In this document: in pieces, positions 1-7,747 of the stretch
Numbering within the stretch: position 1 is the stretch's first letter
How the letters are laid out: every line of letters starts with the position of its first letter
From: Dinghuibacter silviterrae
GTDB lineage: Bacteria > Bacteroidota > Bacteroidia > Chitinophagales > Chitinophagaceae
Direction: 5' to 3'
Assembly (NCBI RefSeq): GCF_004366355.1
Contig: NZ_SODV01000001.1
Location: forward strand, 124,001-188,000
DNA: 64,000 bases
Made by a program: the position numbers and the translations under genes
Notes under the pieces: generated by a model
The model's database searches: none
Told to the model about the DNA's origin: nothing
The model's input: only the letters and a program-made list of their open reading frames with translations

Positions 1-2
1 TC

Positions 3-392
3 TTTTTTGAATACGAAGGCGTCGCTTCCCAGGAAAGTTTTTACCGGCGCACCCCCAGCATGTTCGCCCTGGAAACCATCGAACCCGTTGTCGTCTGGAG
101 CATCCCCCACAACATTTATATGTACGCGATCAACGACCTCGCGGAAAACACCGCCTTTTTGAAGGCCCTCGTCGACATGGCCTATGAGCGGCAACACCAC
201 TACATCACCGAATTCCTGTCCCGTATCAGGGACACCCCCGAAGAGCGGTATAAAAACCTCCTCCGGGAACGACCGCATATCGTGCAACGGGTACCCCAAC
301 ACTACATTGCCTCCTACTTAGGGATCAGCCCCGTACACCTCAGCCGCATCAAAAATAAACTGGCGGGAAAGAACGGAGTCCGGAGTATTTGA
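3..392 (+). CDS. Crp/Fnr family transcriptional regulator, C-terminal part
   Basis: This is the 3' end of a gene that begins before the window; the frame is open from base 3. The visible part is the dimerisation helix followed by the DNA-binding domain of a cyclic-nucleotide-binding-fold regulator. The stretch RYKNLLRERPHIVQRVPQ and then IASYLGISPVHLSRI is the winged helix-turn-helix typical of Bacteroidota Crp/Fnr proteins, with SPVHLSRI as recognition helix. The ligand-binding barrel is not visible, so whether it senses cAMP, oxygen or nothing cannot be said. There are no cysteines in the part that can be read. A palindrome overlaps its stop codon and may be an operator. Confidence 0.85.
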   Translation, partial: FFEYEGVASQESFYRRTPSMFALETIEPVVVWSIPHNIYMYAINDLAENTAFLKALVDMAYERQHHYITEFLSRIRDTPEERYKNLLRERPHIVQRVPQHYIASYLGISPVHLSRIKNKLAGKNGVRSI

Positions 393-407
393 TAACAAAT
401 GTTATCA
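390..407. promoter_or_regulatory. 18-bp palindrome, possible Crp/Fnr-type operator
   Basis: Two perfect 7-base arms, TGATAAC and GTTATCA, flank a 4-base centre (AAAT). The site overlaps the stop codon of the Crp/Fnr gene and lies 150 bases before the next gene. Symmetry and size fit a homodimeric Crp/Fnr-type binding site. Assignment to the neighbouring regulator is inference from position only. No run of T follows, so it is a poor terminator. Confidence 0.35.
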
Positions 408-556
408 CGCCGCACGCTGATTCTGTTCTATCTTGACGAAAATTTAATCCGCTTACCTCTGGATCCAATATCCTGGTTTTTGGCTACAACAACCCCTGAT
501 TCGGCTACGGCTGTCTCCTGAACGCTCCTGAACTTTGCTTCATCAAAAGGAGCTTT

Positions 557-1462
557 ATGAAAATTACCGTCACAGGTTCCCTTGGGAACATCAGCCAACC
601 CCTCACCAAAACCCTGGTGCAACAAGGCCATCAGGTAACCGTCATCAGCAGTAAACAAGACAAGCAAAAGGACATCGAGGCGCTGGGCGCCACCGCGGCC
701 ATCGGCTCCGTAGAAGACGTCCGTTTTCTCACTGCCGCTTTTACCGGCGCGGACGCGGTCTATCTAATGAACCCACCCAACTTTGCCGAACCCGACCCCA
801 TCGCCTATTACCGTAGGGTGGCGGGCAACTATGCACTGGCCATCCGGCAGACCGGCGTACGCCGCGTGGTTTACTTAAGTTCGTACGGCGCCGACCTGGA
901 TAAAGGGACGGGGATCATCCTGGGCTCCCACCACGCGGAAAATATCCTAAAGGACATCCCGGGTATAACCCTTACCCTTGTGCGCCCCACTTACTTCTAT
1001 TACAACCTGTATGTCTTTTTACAAAAGATCAAAACGGACGGCGTGATCAGGGCCAACTACGGCGAGGACAAGGTCGTGATGGTCTCTCCGAAAGACATCG
1101 CCGCCGCCGTAGCGGAAGAAATTGTGTCGGCAGCGGAAAAATTCGTGCCGCAACATGGTAAAAGCAACGTACGGTATGTAGCCAGCGACGAAGCCACCGG
1201 CCAGGAAATCGCCAGCATCCTGGGAGCGGCCATCGGCAAACCCGACCTGAAATGGGAGGTCGTCTCCGATGAGCAAATGCATAAAAACTATGTGGCCAAC
1301 GGGCTGCCGAAAAACACCGCCGATCACCTGGTGGAGTTGTTTGAAAGCCTGCGCACGGGCAAGCTGGCCGAAGATTTCAATCTGCACAGACCGGCCGTCT
1401 TCGGCAGCGAAAAACTGACCGGCTTTGCAAAAGAATTTGCAAGGGTTTACCAGCAAAACTGA
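557..1462 (+). CDS. NmrA-like NAD(P)-binding protein (atypical SDR)
   Basis: A 301-residue protein beginning MKITVTGSLGNISQPL, a Rossmann-fold nucleotide-binding start (beta strand, TGSxGxIS glycine-rich turn), followed by VTVISS at the end of strand 2 as in NmrA/YtfG-type atypical short-chain dehydrogenases. There is no clear catalytic YxxxK, as is usual in the NmrA branch. Such proteins act as NAD(P)H-dependent quinone reductases or as redox-sensing regulators; which one cannot be decided here. AAAAGGAG sits before the ATG, a good ribosome site. The AraC gene follows after 13 bases, so the two are probably co-transcribed and functionally linked. A second oxidoreductase/AraC pair lies at 6.8-8.6 kb. 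Confidence 0.85.
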   Translation: MKITVTGSLGNISQPLTKTLVQQGHQVTVISSKQDKQKDIEALGATAAIGSVEDVRFLTAAFTGADAVYLMNPPNFAEPDPIAYYRRVAGNYALAIRQTGVRRVVYLSSYGADLDKGTGIILGSHHAENILKDIPGITLTLVRPTYFYYNLYVFLQKIKTDGVIRANYGEDKVVMVSPKDIAAAVAEEIVSAAEKFVPQHGKSNVRYVASDEATGQEIASILGAAIGKPDLKWEVVSDEQMHKNYVANGLPKNTADHLVELFESLRTGKLAEDFNLHRPAVFGSEKLTGFAKEFARVYQQN

Positions 1463-1475
1463 GTAACATTGTACC

Positions 1476-2378
1476 ATGGTCATCCGGCTCCAAACAATCA
1501 GCCAATACCACCGTCTGATGGGGCTTCCCAAACCGGAACACCCCCTGGTCAGCGTCGTTCGGTTCGAAGACATAAAAGGCGACAATGAACCAAAACATTT
1601 CCTGATCGATTATTATTGCATCGCCCTGAAAAGAAACTTCAACGGCAAGATCAAATACGGCCAGCAGGACTACGACTTCGACGAAGGCATCATGACCTTT
1701 ATGGCCCCGGGCCAGGTGTTCCGGATTGAGGTGGACAAAGACCAGATGCTGCAACATTCGGGATGGATGCTCCTCGTCCATCCCGATTTTCTTTGGAACA
1801 CACCGATGGCCAAAGCCATCAGGCAATACGACTTTTTCGACTACTCCGTCAACGAAGCCTTGTTCCTGTCGGACAAAGAAGAATCCACCATCATCGGCAT
1901 TATGCAAAACATCGGTCAGGAATACCAGTCCAACATCGACAAATACAGCCAGAACATCATCCTTGCCCAGCTTGACCTGCTGCTGACCTACTCGGAGCGT
2001 TTTTACCAGCGCCAGTTTATCACCCGCAAGATCACCAACCACAAGATCCTCGACCGTCTCGAAAACCTGCTTTCGGAATATTTCGACAGCGAATCCCTGA
2101 CAGAAAACGGCCTCCCCAGCGTACAATATATTGCCGGTGAGCTACACCTTTCCCCCAGTTACCTCGGCGACCTGCTCAAAACCCTCACCGGTCAGAATAC
2201 CCAGCAACACATCCACGAAAAGCTCATCGAAAAGGCCAAGGAAAAATTATCCACCACCGACCTCTCCATCAGCGAAATCGCCTTCCAGCTCGGATTCGTC
2301 CATTCCCAGTCGTTCAGCAAACTTTTCAAGGCCAAGACCAACCAAACACCCCTGGCCTTCCGTCAGTCGTTTAGCTGA
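1476..2378 (+). CDS. AraC family transcriptional regulator
   Basis: A 300-residue regulator. The first 190 residues are an AraC-type cupin-like sensor domain (FMAPGQVFRIE is the conserved end of the barrel). The C-terminal 100 residues hold two helix-turn-helix units: VQYIAGELHLSPSYLGDLLK and then ISEIAFQLGFVHSQSFSKLF with the closing TPLAFRQ, the standard AraC signature. It lies 13 bases after the NmrA-like gene and is followed by a strong hairpin, so the two form a closed unit. It is clearly paralogous to the AraC gene at 7748: both carry the order 'H.PL.S..R', 'G.I.YG...YD', 'F.Y..NEAL.LS..E' and 'Y.RQFI.R'. The effector is unknown; control of the adjacent oxidoreductase is inferred. Confidence 0.93.
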   Translation: MVIRLQTISQYHRLMGLPKPEHPLVSVVRFEDIKGDNEPKHFLIDYYCIALKRNFNGKIKYGQQDYDFDEGIMTFMAPGQVFRIEVDKDQMLQHSGWMLLVHPDFLWNTPMAKAIRQYDFFDYSVNEALFLSDKEESTIIGIMQNIGQEYQSNIDKYSQNIILAQLDLLLTYSERFYQRQFITRKITNHKILDRLENLLSEYFDSESLTENGLPSVQYIAGELHLSPSYLGDLLKTLTGQNTQQHIHEKLIEKAKEKLSTTDLSISEIAFQLGFVHSQSFSKLFKAKTNQTPLAFRQSFS

Positions 2379-2391
2379 CGGGCAAAAGCAA

Positions 2392-2411
2392 ACCCCCGCT
2401 CACGCGGGGGT
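2392..2411. terminator. Bidirectional hairpin terminator
   Basis: Perfect 8-base arms ACCCCCGC and GCGGGGGT around a 4-base loop, 14 bases after the AraC stop codon. On the minus strand the hairpin is followed by TTGCTTTT, so it probably also ends the small Cys-rich operon arriving from the right. The T tract is weak on the plus strand. Confidence 0.75.
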
Positions 2412-2442
2412 CTGTTATCAAGCGATGCCATGTAACCGGTCC

Positions 2443-2541
2443 TTAAGCCGCCTTATGGCAGCAGGCGCAAGGATGCGGGCAACAAGGAAAAGGGCAGAGT
2501 ATCAACAGGCCAATACATGCCAGGCTCATTATATTTTCCAT
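2443..2541 (-). CDS. Cysteine-rich 32-residue small protein (candidate)
   Basis: A short reading frame of ATG, 32 codons and TAA. It starts MENIMSLACIGLLILC, a hydrophobic stretch that could be a membrane anchor or signal segment, and ends in a dense Cys/His/Pro tail containing CCPHPCACCHK. Seven of 32 residues are cysteine. It begins 38 bases after the stop of another Cys/His-rich small gene and ends just before a terminator, so it looks like the last gene of a minus-strand operon TfoX-like / CHxCHK protein / this. The tail resembles a metal-binding knot, but no family is recognised and translation is not proven. The alternative is chance coding in a GC-rich spacer. Confidence 0.45.
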   Translation of the reverse strand: MENIMSLACIGLLILCPFPCCPHPCACCHKAA

Positions 2542-2579
2542 AAAAAATGAGTTCAACGGTGAAAAATGATTTTGCTTAT

Positions 2580-2918
2580 TCAGGAAAAGGGAAGACCGGC
2601 CGGCGGCTTCCAGTGTTGCCGGAAGTAATCGGAAAGACCGGAGACGGGCATCACCTGATAGGCTATCCTATCCGGCAAGGTCAGATACGTAAAATGGAAA
2701 AACGGCTGAAAGGTCACCAGCGAACACAACGGACAGTCCACGCAAGCCGATGCCTCGGCTTTCTTTTTGTCCTTGTGACACCCATGGCACTCGTGCGTTG
2801 TCGCGACGTGCCCATCCGACAGGACGCACTCGGTTACACAAAACGACCCCACCCGCGTCCAAGCCACGCACATCGCGACGATCGGCAAAAACAGCAATAT
2901 GGCACAAAGTCTACGCAC
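2580..2918 (-). CDS. Small secreted Cys/His-rich protein, unknown function
   Basis: A 112-residue protein with a hydrophobic N-terminus (residues 5-19, a likely signal or anchor segment). Next comes a Cys/His cluster: CVTEC, then HECHGCHKDKKK, then CVDCPLC. The C-terminal third is aromatic and cysteine-free, ending near HWKPPAGLPFS. Pairs of CxxC and HxCHxCH strongly suggest metal binding or periplasmic redox chemistry. I recall similar short proteins near metal-responsive genes in Bacteroidota but cannot name a family. It starts 16 bases after the TfoX-like gene and precedes the 32-residue Cys-rich frame, so the three probably share a transcript. Confidence 0.6.
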   Translation of the reverse strand: MRRLCAILLFLPIVAMCVAWTRVGSFCVTECVLSDGHVATTHECHGCHKDKKKAEASACVDCPLCSLVTFQPFFHFTYLTLPDRIAYQVMPVSGLSDYFRQHWKPPAGLPFS

Positions 2919-2934
2919 CTTCTAAAGATACAAA

Positions 2935-3276
2935 TTACTTCTTTTTCCGCGACGCCTTCGCCTTCTTGTTAAAGTCCAGCGCGATACCCACCCAATAGTC
3001 AAAGTCCTTTTCCGTCTTTAACCCGCTTTGTTCCACCAGCACATAGCCACGCATCGGCCGGTTCGTAAAGTCCATGGTCCTGCAACCGGTTTTTGCGATG
3101 GCGGCGTCATGCAGGTCCGGGTCGATCCGGCACATCAATTCGTCCTTTATGATACCCAGACACATCTTGTCGTTGTACATAAAGGTCAGGCCACCCATCA
3201 TGGGTTTTTCCTCAACGTTGGAAAGCGACGCCAGTTTCTGGCGAACCCTTTCGGCTAGTTTTTGATCGTATGCCAT
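2935..3276 (-). CDS. TfoX/Sxy N-terminal domain protein
   Basis: A 113-residue protein made only of the TfoX N-terminal domain: MAYDQKLAERVRQKL, then EEKPMMGGLTFMYNDKMCLGI and the C-terminal RPMRGYVLVE with a lysine-rich tail. The MGGLTF motif is characteristic. In gammaproteobacteria Sxy/TfoX drives competence genes with CRP. Bacteroidota carry many stand-alone N-terminal-domain versions with unproven roles, so competence should not be assumed. It is divergent from the methyltransferase, with 33 bases between the two starts, and heads a minus-strand run with two Cys-rich small genes. Confidence 0.88.
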   Translation of the reverse strand: MAYDQKLAERVRQKLASLSNVEEKPMMGGLTFMYNDKMCLGIIKDELMCRIDPDLHDAAIAKTGCRTMDFTNRPMRGYVLVEQSGLKTEKDFDYWVGIALDFNKKAKASRKKK

Positions 3277-3309
3277 AAGAACAATTTAAACACGAATTTT
3301 GTATCCACA

Positions 3310-4161
3310 ATGCTAGATCTGGCCGCCCATATCGAAGCCCTGATCAAAGATACTTCCCTCCTGGAAGAGATCCACTTCGACCGCCGGGCCGACGTCCTGG
3401 AGGACCTCGATGCGATGCCCCTCGAAGGATCGCTGTGGCAAAAGGCAGACACCCTTCGGGCCCGCCTGGAACGCATCGATGAATGCCTTTTTGAAAAACT
3501 GCGCAACGGTATCCGTAATGGGACATACGAGCTCCGCGACCTGGTCGATACCTATGTCCATCCCCGGGAAACCGGCACCGGTTACGACAACCTCGACCTT
3601 TTTGTCAACCGGCTTTTGTCCTACCGGCCCTTGCCGGAGCAGACCATGACACTGGAACCGGACATGGTGTATTTTCAAAAGACCCCGGCAAGGATCGTGT
3701 TCGATATGGTGGGAAAAATAAATCTGGCCTCGGAAGACGTTTTTATCGACCTGGGGTCCGGCAATGGACAGGTAGTCCTTCTCGTCCACCTGCTGACGGG
3801 CGTACACGCACGAGGCATCGAATATGACCCCACTCTTTGCGCCTACGCGCAGGACATGGCCGACAGCCTTCGACTGCCGGGCGTGTCCTTTGACAACGCT
3901 GACGTCCGCGAAGCCGACCTGAGCCAGGGAACCGTTTTCTTTATGTTCACGCCTTTCACCGGGAACCTCCTTCATAACGTCCTGGAGCGCTTAAAAGGCG
4001 AATCCCGCCACCGGAGCATCCGGGTCATCACTTATGGCCCCTGCACGGCGAAGGTACCCGGGGGGCCCGGTACCGGGAAGGTACCTGTGGGAAACTGGCT
4101 GACGCCCCTCCACCCCATATCCACCGACGCGTATACACCGGCCTTTTTCCAAAGTCTTTAA
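3310..4161 (+). CDS. Class I SAM-dependent methyltransferase
   Basis: A 283-residue protein. The start at 3310 ([11 protein letters not shown]) is preferred over an in-frame ATG 48 bases upstream, which would overlap the divergent TfoX gene. Residues 147-154 read DLGSGNGQ, the SAM-binding motif I, and GIEYDP about 20 residues later is the acidic motif II. The arrangement, with a helical N-terminal half and FMFTPFTGN after motif IV, recalls DOT1-like or small-molecule methyltransferases, but no substrate can be assigned. The stop codon shares four bases (TTAA) with the stop of convergent selD. Confidence 0.8.
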   Translation: MLDLAAHIEALIKDTSLLEEIHFDRRADVLEDLDAMPLEGSLWQKADTLRARLERIDECLFEKLRNGIRNGTYELRDLVDTYVHPRETGTGYDNLDLFVNRLLSYRPLPEQTMTLEPDMVYFQKTPARIVFDMVGKINLASEDVFIDLGSGNGQVVLLVHLLTGVHARGIEYDPTLCAYAQDMADSLRLPGVSFDNADVREADLSQGTVFFMFTPFTGNLLHNVLERLKGESRHRSIRVITYGPCTAKVPGGPGTGKVPVGNWLTPLHPISTDAYTPAFFQSL

Positions 4162-5192
4162 ATCACCCTGATCAAAGTCTTCCCCACAGGCTCCTCCAAC
4201 CACCCGATAGACTCGCCCGGCAATCCATACTCCGTAAGCAACCGCTCAAAAGCAGGCCCATCCGTCACCGCCACAAGCAGGCCCCCACTCGTCTGCGGAT
4301 CCGCCAGCACACACCGTTGTTCTTCTGTCAACGGTCCGATCCGGTCTCCATAGCTTTTCCAGTTCCTCCCCGTCCCCCCGGGCACACACCCCAAAGACAG
4401 GTAGTGCGGCACCGACCCGATCACAGGCACCTTCGAAAAGTCAACGATCGCCGAAACCCCGCTGCCGGCACACATTTCCACCAGGTGCCCCAGCAACCCG
4501 AAGCCCGTCACGTCCGTCATGGCGCGCACGCCTTCCCACTCGCCAAAGATCTCCCCCACCTTATTCAACCGGACCATACTCTCCAGGGCGATAGCAGCGT
4601 CCTCCGGCGCCAAAAGCCCCCGCTTCTGGGCGGTGGACAGGATGCCTACCCCTAAAGGTTTGGTGAGGTAAAGCCGGCAACCCGCTACCGCGGTCGAATT
4701 CCGTTTCAATTGACCAAGACCCACCATGCCGTTGACCGCCAGACCGAAAACCGGCTCCGGGCAGTCGATGCTGTGCCCACCCGCCAGGGTGATCCCGGCC
4801 TCCGCGCACACCGCCCTCGACCCCTCCAGTACCCGCCCCGCCACCTCAGGCGGAATCTTGTCCACGGGCCATCCCAGGATGGCAATAGCCAGCACCGGCT
4901 TGCCGCCCATGGCATACACGTCGCTGATGGCGTTCGCGGAGGCAATCCGGCCGAAGTCAAAGGGATCATCCACGATGGGCATAAAGAAATCCGTGGTCGA
5001 AATGAGTGCGTTCCCGTTGCCAAGGTCCAGCACCGCCGCGTCATCCCGCTGGTCGTTTCCTACGAGCAAGCGGGGATCGGACAGGACCGGCACGCTGGTG
5101 TGTAATATTTTGTCCAGGACGGCTGGGCTGATCTTACAACCGCAACCGGCGCCGTGTGAGAATTGTGTCAATTTAATATCGGTCGATTCCAT
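4158..5192 (-). CDS. selD: Selenide, water dikinase (selenophosphate synthetase)
   Basis: Makes selenophosphate from selenide and ATP. With the start at 5192 the N-terminus is [20 protein letters not shown], which places the catalytic Cys at 17 and Lys at 20, the same numbering as E. coli SelD. This favours this start over the upstream ATG at 5216. [19 protein letters not shown] is the conserved nucleotide/metal-binding segment of the PurM-like fold, and the [10 protein letters not shown] motif near the end is diagnostic. The active-site residue is Cys, not selenocysteine. The gene overlaps the end of mnmH by about 20 bases, so they are co-transcribed and the selenophosphate is presumably used by MnmH. 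Confidence 0.97.
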   Translation of the reverse strand: MESTDIKLTQFSHGAGCGCKISPAVLDKILHTSVPVLSDPRLLVGNDQRDDAAVLDLGNGNALISTTDFFMPIVDDPFDFGRIASANAISDVYAMGGKPVLAIAILGWPVDKIPPEVAGRVLEGSRAVCAEAGITLAGGHSIDCPEPVFGLAVNGMVGLGQLKRNSTAVAGCRLYLTKPLGVGILSTAQKRGLLAPEDAAIALESMVRLNKVGEIFGEWEGVRAMTDVTGFGLLGHLVEMCAGSGVSAIVDFSKVPVIGSVPHYLSLGCVPGGTGRNWKSYGDRIGPLTEEQRCVLADPQTSGGLLVAVTDGPAFERLLTEYGLPGESIGWLEEPVGKTLIRVI

Positions 5193-6216
5193 GATCCAGA
5201 CTTTGTTGTGCAACATTTAAAACCCATTCCGCGCTTTCCACCGGGTCTTTGCCCCAGACCGGCACCGGCACGACCCGTTCCTGGTCCCGCCCGGCCAGAC
5301 CCGTCCGGTAGGTTTTATCATAATACAACAAGACCTCCCGGATAAAATCCGCCATCCGCCCCTCCCGTATCGCGGCCACAGCCCGTTTCGTTTGTTCCGG
5401 CCCCAGGCGTTTCCATATCCGCTCGGTGCATTCCACCAAAAAAGCCCGGTCCAGCGAACCGTATTCCGCCAGCAAATTCCTGACCCTGACCTCCCTCGCC
5501 ACCTGGACGTCAAACAACACCGCCGACTGCATCCGGTTCCATAAGGTTCGGGGGATAAGCCTTTTTCCGATCGTCAGGCTTTCATCCTCGACCCAAATCA
5601 CCCGGGCATCGTCAAACCCGCGAAGCCGGTCTGCCAATTCGTTTTCGAACTGCTCCTGGGAAGGCTGCACCAGGCGGTTGAGCGTCCCATACGTCGACCC
5701 ATGGTGTTGCGCCAGGTCTTCGAGGTCGATCACCTGCTCCCCCATCCCGCGGAGCTCCTGCAAAATCTTTGTTTTTCCCGACCCCGTCATACCGCCCACC
5801 ACAGACAAGGGCCACGGGCGTTCAAACTGGTCCAACACCCACCGACGGTACTGCTTATACCCACCTTCCACGAGGTATACCTGGAAACCATACAGGTCCA
5901 GCGCCCAGGCCATGGCCCCGCTACGCATCCCGCCTCTCCAGCAATGCAGTGCAATTTTTCGACCGGGCGCTTTGTCCAGCGCTTCCTTTATAAAGCCCGA
6001 CCACTTCGGGCCAGCCAGGTCAAAACCCAGCAGGATGGCCGCTTCACGGCTCTCCTGTTTATAGGTCGTTCCCACGCGCACGCGTTCCTCGTTGCTAAAA
6101 AGCGGAAGGTTAAAGGCGCCCGGTATATGTCCTTGCGCAAATTCCGCAGGGGTCCGTACGTCCGCCATCGGCAACCCCAAATCTATGACCTCCTGTATGG
6201 CCAGCCTTCGTATCAT
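5173..6216 (-). CDS. mnmH: tRNA 2-selenouridine synthase
   Basis: A 347-residue protein (also called SelU/YbbB) that replaces the sulfur of 2-thiouridine at the tRNA wobble position with selenium, using a geranylated intermediate and selenophosphate. Residues 1-125 are a rhodanese domain with active Cys92 in [10 protein letters not shown]. Residues 141-149 (GGMTGSGKT) are a P-loop, followed by [11 protein letters not shown]. Length and domain order are complete. It precedes selD in the same operon with overlapping ends. No selA, selB or selC is seen in the window, so tRNA modification is the only selenium use that can be supported here. Confidence 0.96.
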   Translation of the reverse strand: MIRRLAIQEVIDLGLPMADVRTPAEFAQGHIPGAFNLPLFSNEERVRVGTTYKQESREAAILLGFDLAGPKWSGFIKEALDKAPGRKIALHCWRGGMRSGAMAWALDLYGFQVYLVEGGYKQYRRWVLDQFERPWPLSVVGGMTGSGKTKILQELRGMGEQVIDLEDLAQHHGSTYGTLNRLVQPSQEQFENELADRLRGFDDARVIWVEDESLTIGKRLIPRTLWNRMQSAVLFDVQVAREVRVRNLLAEYGSLDRAFLVECTERIWKRLGPEQTKRAVAAIREGRMADFIREVLLYYDKTYRTGLAGRDQERVVPVPVWGKDPVESAEWVLNVAQQSLDHGIDRY

Positions 6217-6241
6217 CCCGTAAATGTCTTAAATTTCTGTC

Positions 6242-6712
6242 ATGGAACCGACACCTACCTTATATGATTGGGCCGGCGGCGAGGCCGCTTTTCAAAACCT
6301 GTTCCGCCGGTTTTATGACAAAGTCCTGCAGGACGACCTCCTGGGTCCCGTTTTCCGGAATATGTCCCCCGATCATCCAACACACGTCGCCCACTTCGTC
6401 GCTGAAGTCTTTGGCGGGCCCAAACGGTATACGCAAGATGATGGTGGCAGCCACGCGATCATGATCGCCCACCACATCGGCAAAATGCTGGACGACACCA
6501 AGCGGAAACGCTGGATACAGCTCCTTCTGGACACCGCCGACGACAACGGCCTACCCGCCGACCCGGAATTCCGTTCCGCCCTGGTAGGCTACCTGGAATG
6601 GGGTACGCGTATCGCCGTCATCAACTCCCAATTGACCGAAAACCCGCTCAACGATACAGATCCTATGCCCAAATGGGGCTGGGGCGAGACCAAAGGACCC
6701 TATCGACCCTAG
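6242..6712 (+). CDS. Group II (TrHbO-like) truncated haemoglobin
   Basis: A 156-residue haem protein of the 2-over-2 globin fold. Visible landmarks are Tyr25 in FRRFYDKVL (position B10), the glycine-rich EVFGGPKRYT segment, a proximal histidine around 77-78 in AHHIGKML and Trp91 in KRWIQLL (position G8, typical of group II). The C-terminus ends in a tryptophan/glycine-rich KWGWGETKG, seen in several Bacteroidota relatives. Likely roles are oxygen or nitric-oxide chemistry. It is divergent from mnmH with 25 bases between starts, so the two promoters overlap. No partner reductase is adjacent. Confidence 0.9.
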   Translation: MEPTPTLYDWAGGEAAFQNLFRRFYDKVLQDDLLGPVFRNMSPDHPTHVAHFVAEVFGGPKRYTQDDGGSHAIMIAHHIGKMLDDTKRKRWIQLLLDTADDNGLPADPEFRSALVGYLEWGTRIAVINSQLTENPLNDTDPMPKWGWGETKGPYRP

Positions 6713-6793
6713 GGAAGCCTTTAGGGAGGCCCTTCGGGAGAAATGTATCACATTCCCCCACTTCCGTATAACACCCGCCCCTGCAGACGCCGG

Positions 6794-6801
6794 TAGCTTT
6801 G
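6794..6801 (+). promoter_or_regulatory. Possible -7 element for the SDR gene
   Basis: TAGCTTTG matches the Bacteroidota -7 consensus TAnnTTTG and lies 15 bases before the SDR start at 6817. No TTG/TTTG is seen at the expected upstream distance, so this is a weak call. Confidence 0.3.
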
Positions 6802-6816
6802 TCAAAAAATAAGAAC

Positions 6817-7635
6817 ATGGCAAAGACAATCTTTATTACCGGTGCCTCCAGGGGCTTTGGCAAATTATGGGCCCAGGCCTTCCTGGAGAGGGGCGACAAG
6901 GTCATCGCTACAGCAAGAAACCTCGACAGCCTGAAGGACCTCGCCCGCCAGTACCCGGACACCCTGCTCCCCCTGCAACTGGACGTCACGGACAGAGCCG
7001 CCGTTTTTGCAACCGTCTCCAAAGCGGCGGATCACTTCGGTCAAATAGATGTATTGATTAATAACGCCGGCTATGGCCTTTTCGGCGCCGTGGAGGAAGC
7101 CTCTGAGAAAGAAGCCCGTGCCCAGCTGGAAGTCAATGTTTTCGGGCTGTTGTGGGCTACCCAGGCCGTCCTCCCCCTCATGCGCCGCCAGGGGAGTGGT
7201 CACATCATCCAGGTTTCCAGCATTTTAGGCATTACGACAGTGCCCACCATGGGGCTGTATAACGCGACCAAATTCGCGATCGAAGGCCTCAGCGAAACCC
7301 TCGCCACGGAGGTCGGGCATTTCGGCATCCATGTGACCCTGGTGGAACCCAATGCCTATTCCACGGACTTTATCGGGGGTTCCGCCGCCCGGTCTACGCC
7401 CATCCCGTCCTATGAGCCCATACACAAAGCAGCGTCCGAAAGCTTCGCCCAGGAAGACATCTGGGGTGATCCCAAGGCAACGCCCACGGCTATTTTGAAA
7501 CTGGTCGACGCCCCCCATCCCCCCTTGCGTCTTTTCCTTGGCAAAAAGGCGCTCCCCTGGGCCCAGGAAGCCTACAAAAACCGCCTCGCGACCTGGGAGG
7601 AATGGAACGACGTTGCCGTCGCCGCCCACGGGTAG
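6817..7635 (+). CDS. Short-chain dehydrogenase/reductase (classical SDR)
   Basis: A 272-residue NAD(P)-dependent oxidoreductase. TGASRGFG at 8-15 is the cofactor-binding turn, NNAG at 82-85 the structural motif, and Ser134/135, Tyr148 and Lys152 (YNATK) the catalytic set. TARNLDSL after strand 2 suggests NADP preference through Arg. The ATG at 6817 is chosen; the frame also opens at an upstream TTG that is less likely. After a 17-bp inverted repeat the gene is followed by an AraC regulator in the same direction. This mirrors the NmrA/AraC pair at 0.6-2.4 kb. Confidence 0.93.
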   Translation: MAKTIFITGASRGFGKLWAQAFLERGDKVIATARNLDSLKDLARQYPDTLLPLQLDVTDRAAVFATVSKAADHFGQIDVLINNAGYGLFGAVEEASEKEARAQLEVNVFGLLWATQAVLPLMRRQGSGHIIQVSSILGITTVPTMGLYNATKFAIEGLSETLATEVGHFGIHVTLVEPNAYSTDFIGGSAARSTPIPSYEPIHKAASESFAQEDIWGDPKATPTAILKLVDAPHPPLRLFLGKKALPWAQEAYKNRLATWEEWNDVAVAAHG

Positions 7636-7636
7636 A

Positions 7637-7681
7637 GTTGCCGCGGCGGGCTAAGCGGACAATTTAGCCCGCCGCGGCAAC
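7637..7681. repeat. 17-bp perfect inverted repeat between SDR and AraC genes
   Basis: GTTGCCGCGGCGGGCTA at 7637-7653 is repeated in inverted form at 7665-7681 with an 11-base loop. It begins 1 base after the SDR stop codon. No T tract follows on either side, so it may be an attenuating or RNA-stabilising hairpin, or a weak terminator, rather than a classical terminator. Confidence 0.7.
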
Positions 7682-7747
7682 ACCGCTAATGATGGCCCTT
7701 CGGGCAGGGCGTCTGTGGCGCCCTATAAAACGCAATACCTTTATCCC

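Noticed and set aside
2935-3276. Evidence for natural competence from the TfoX-like gene
   Set aside because: Only the N-terminal domain is present and there are no com genes in the window. Stand-alone domains are common in Bacteroidota without proven competence roles.
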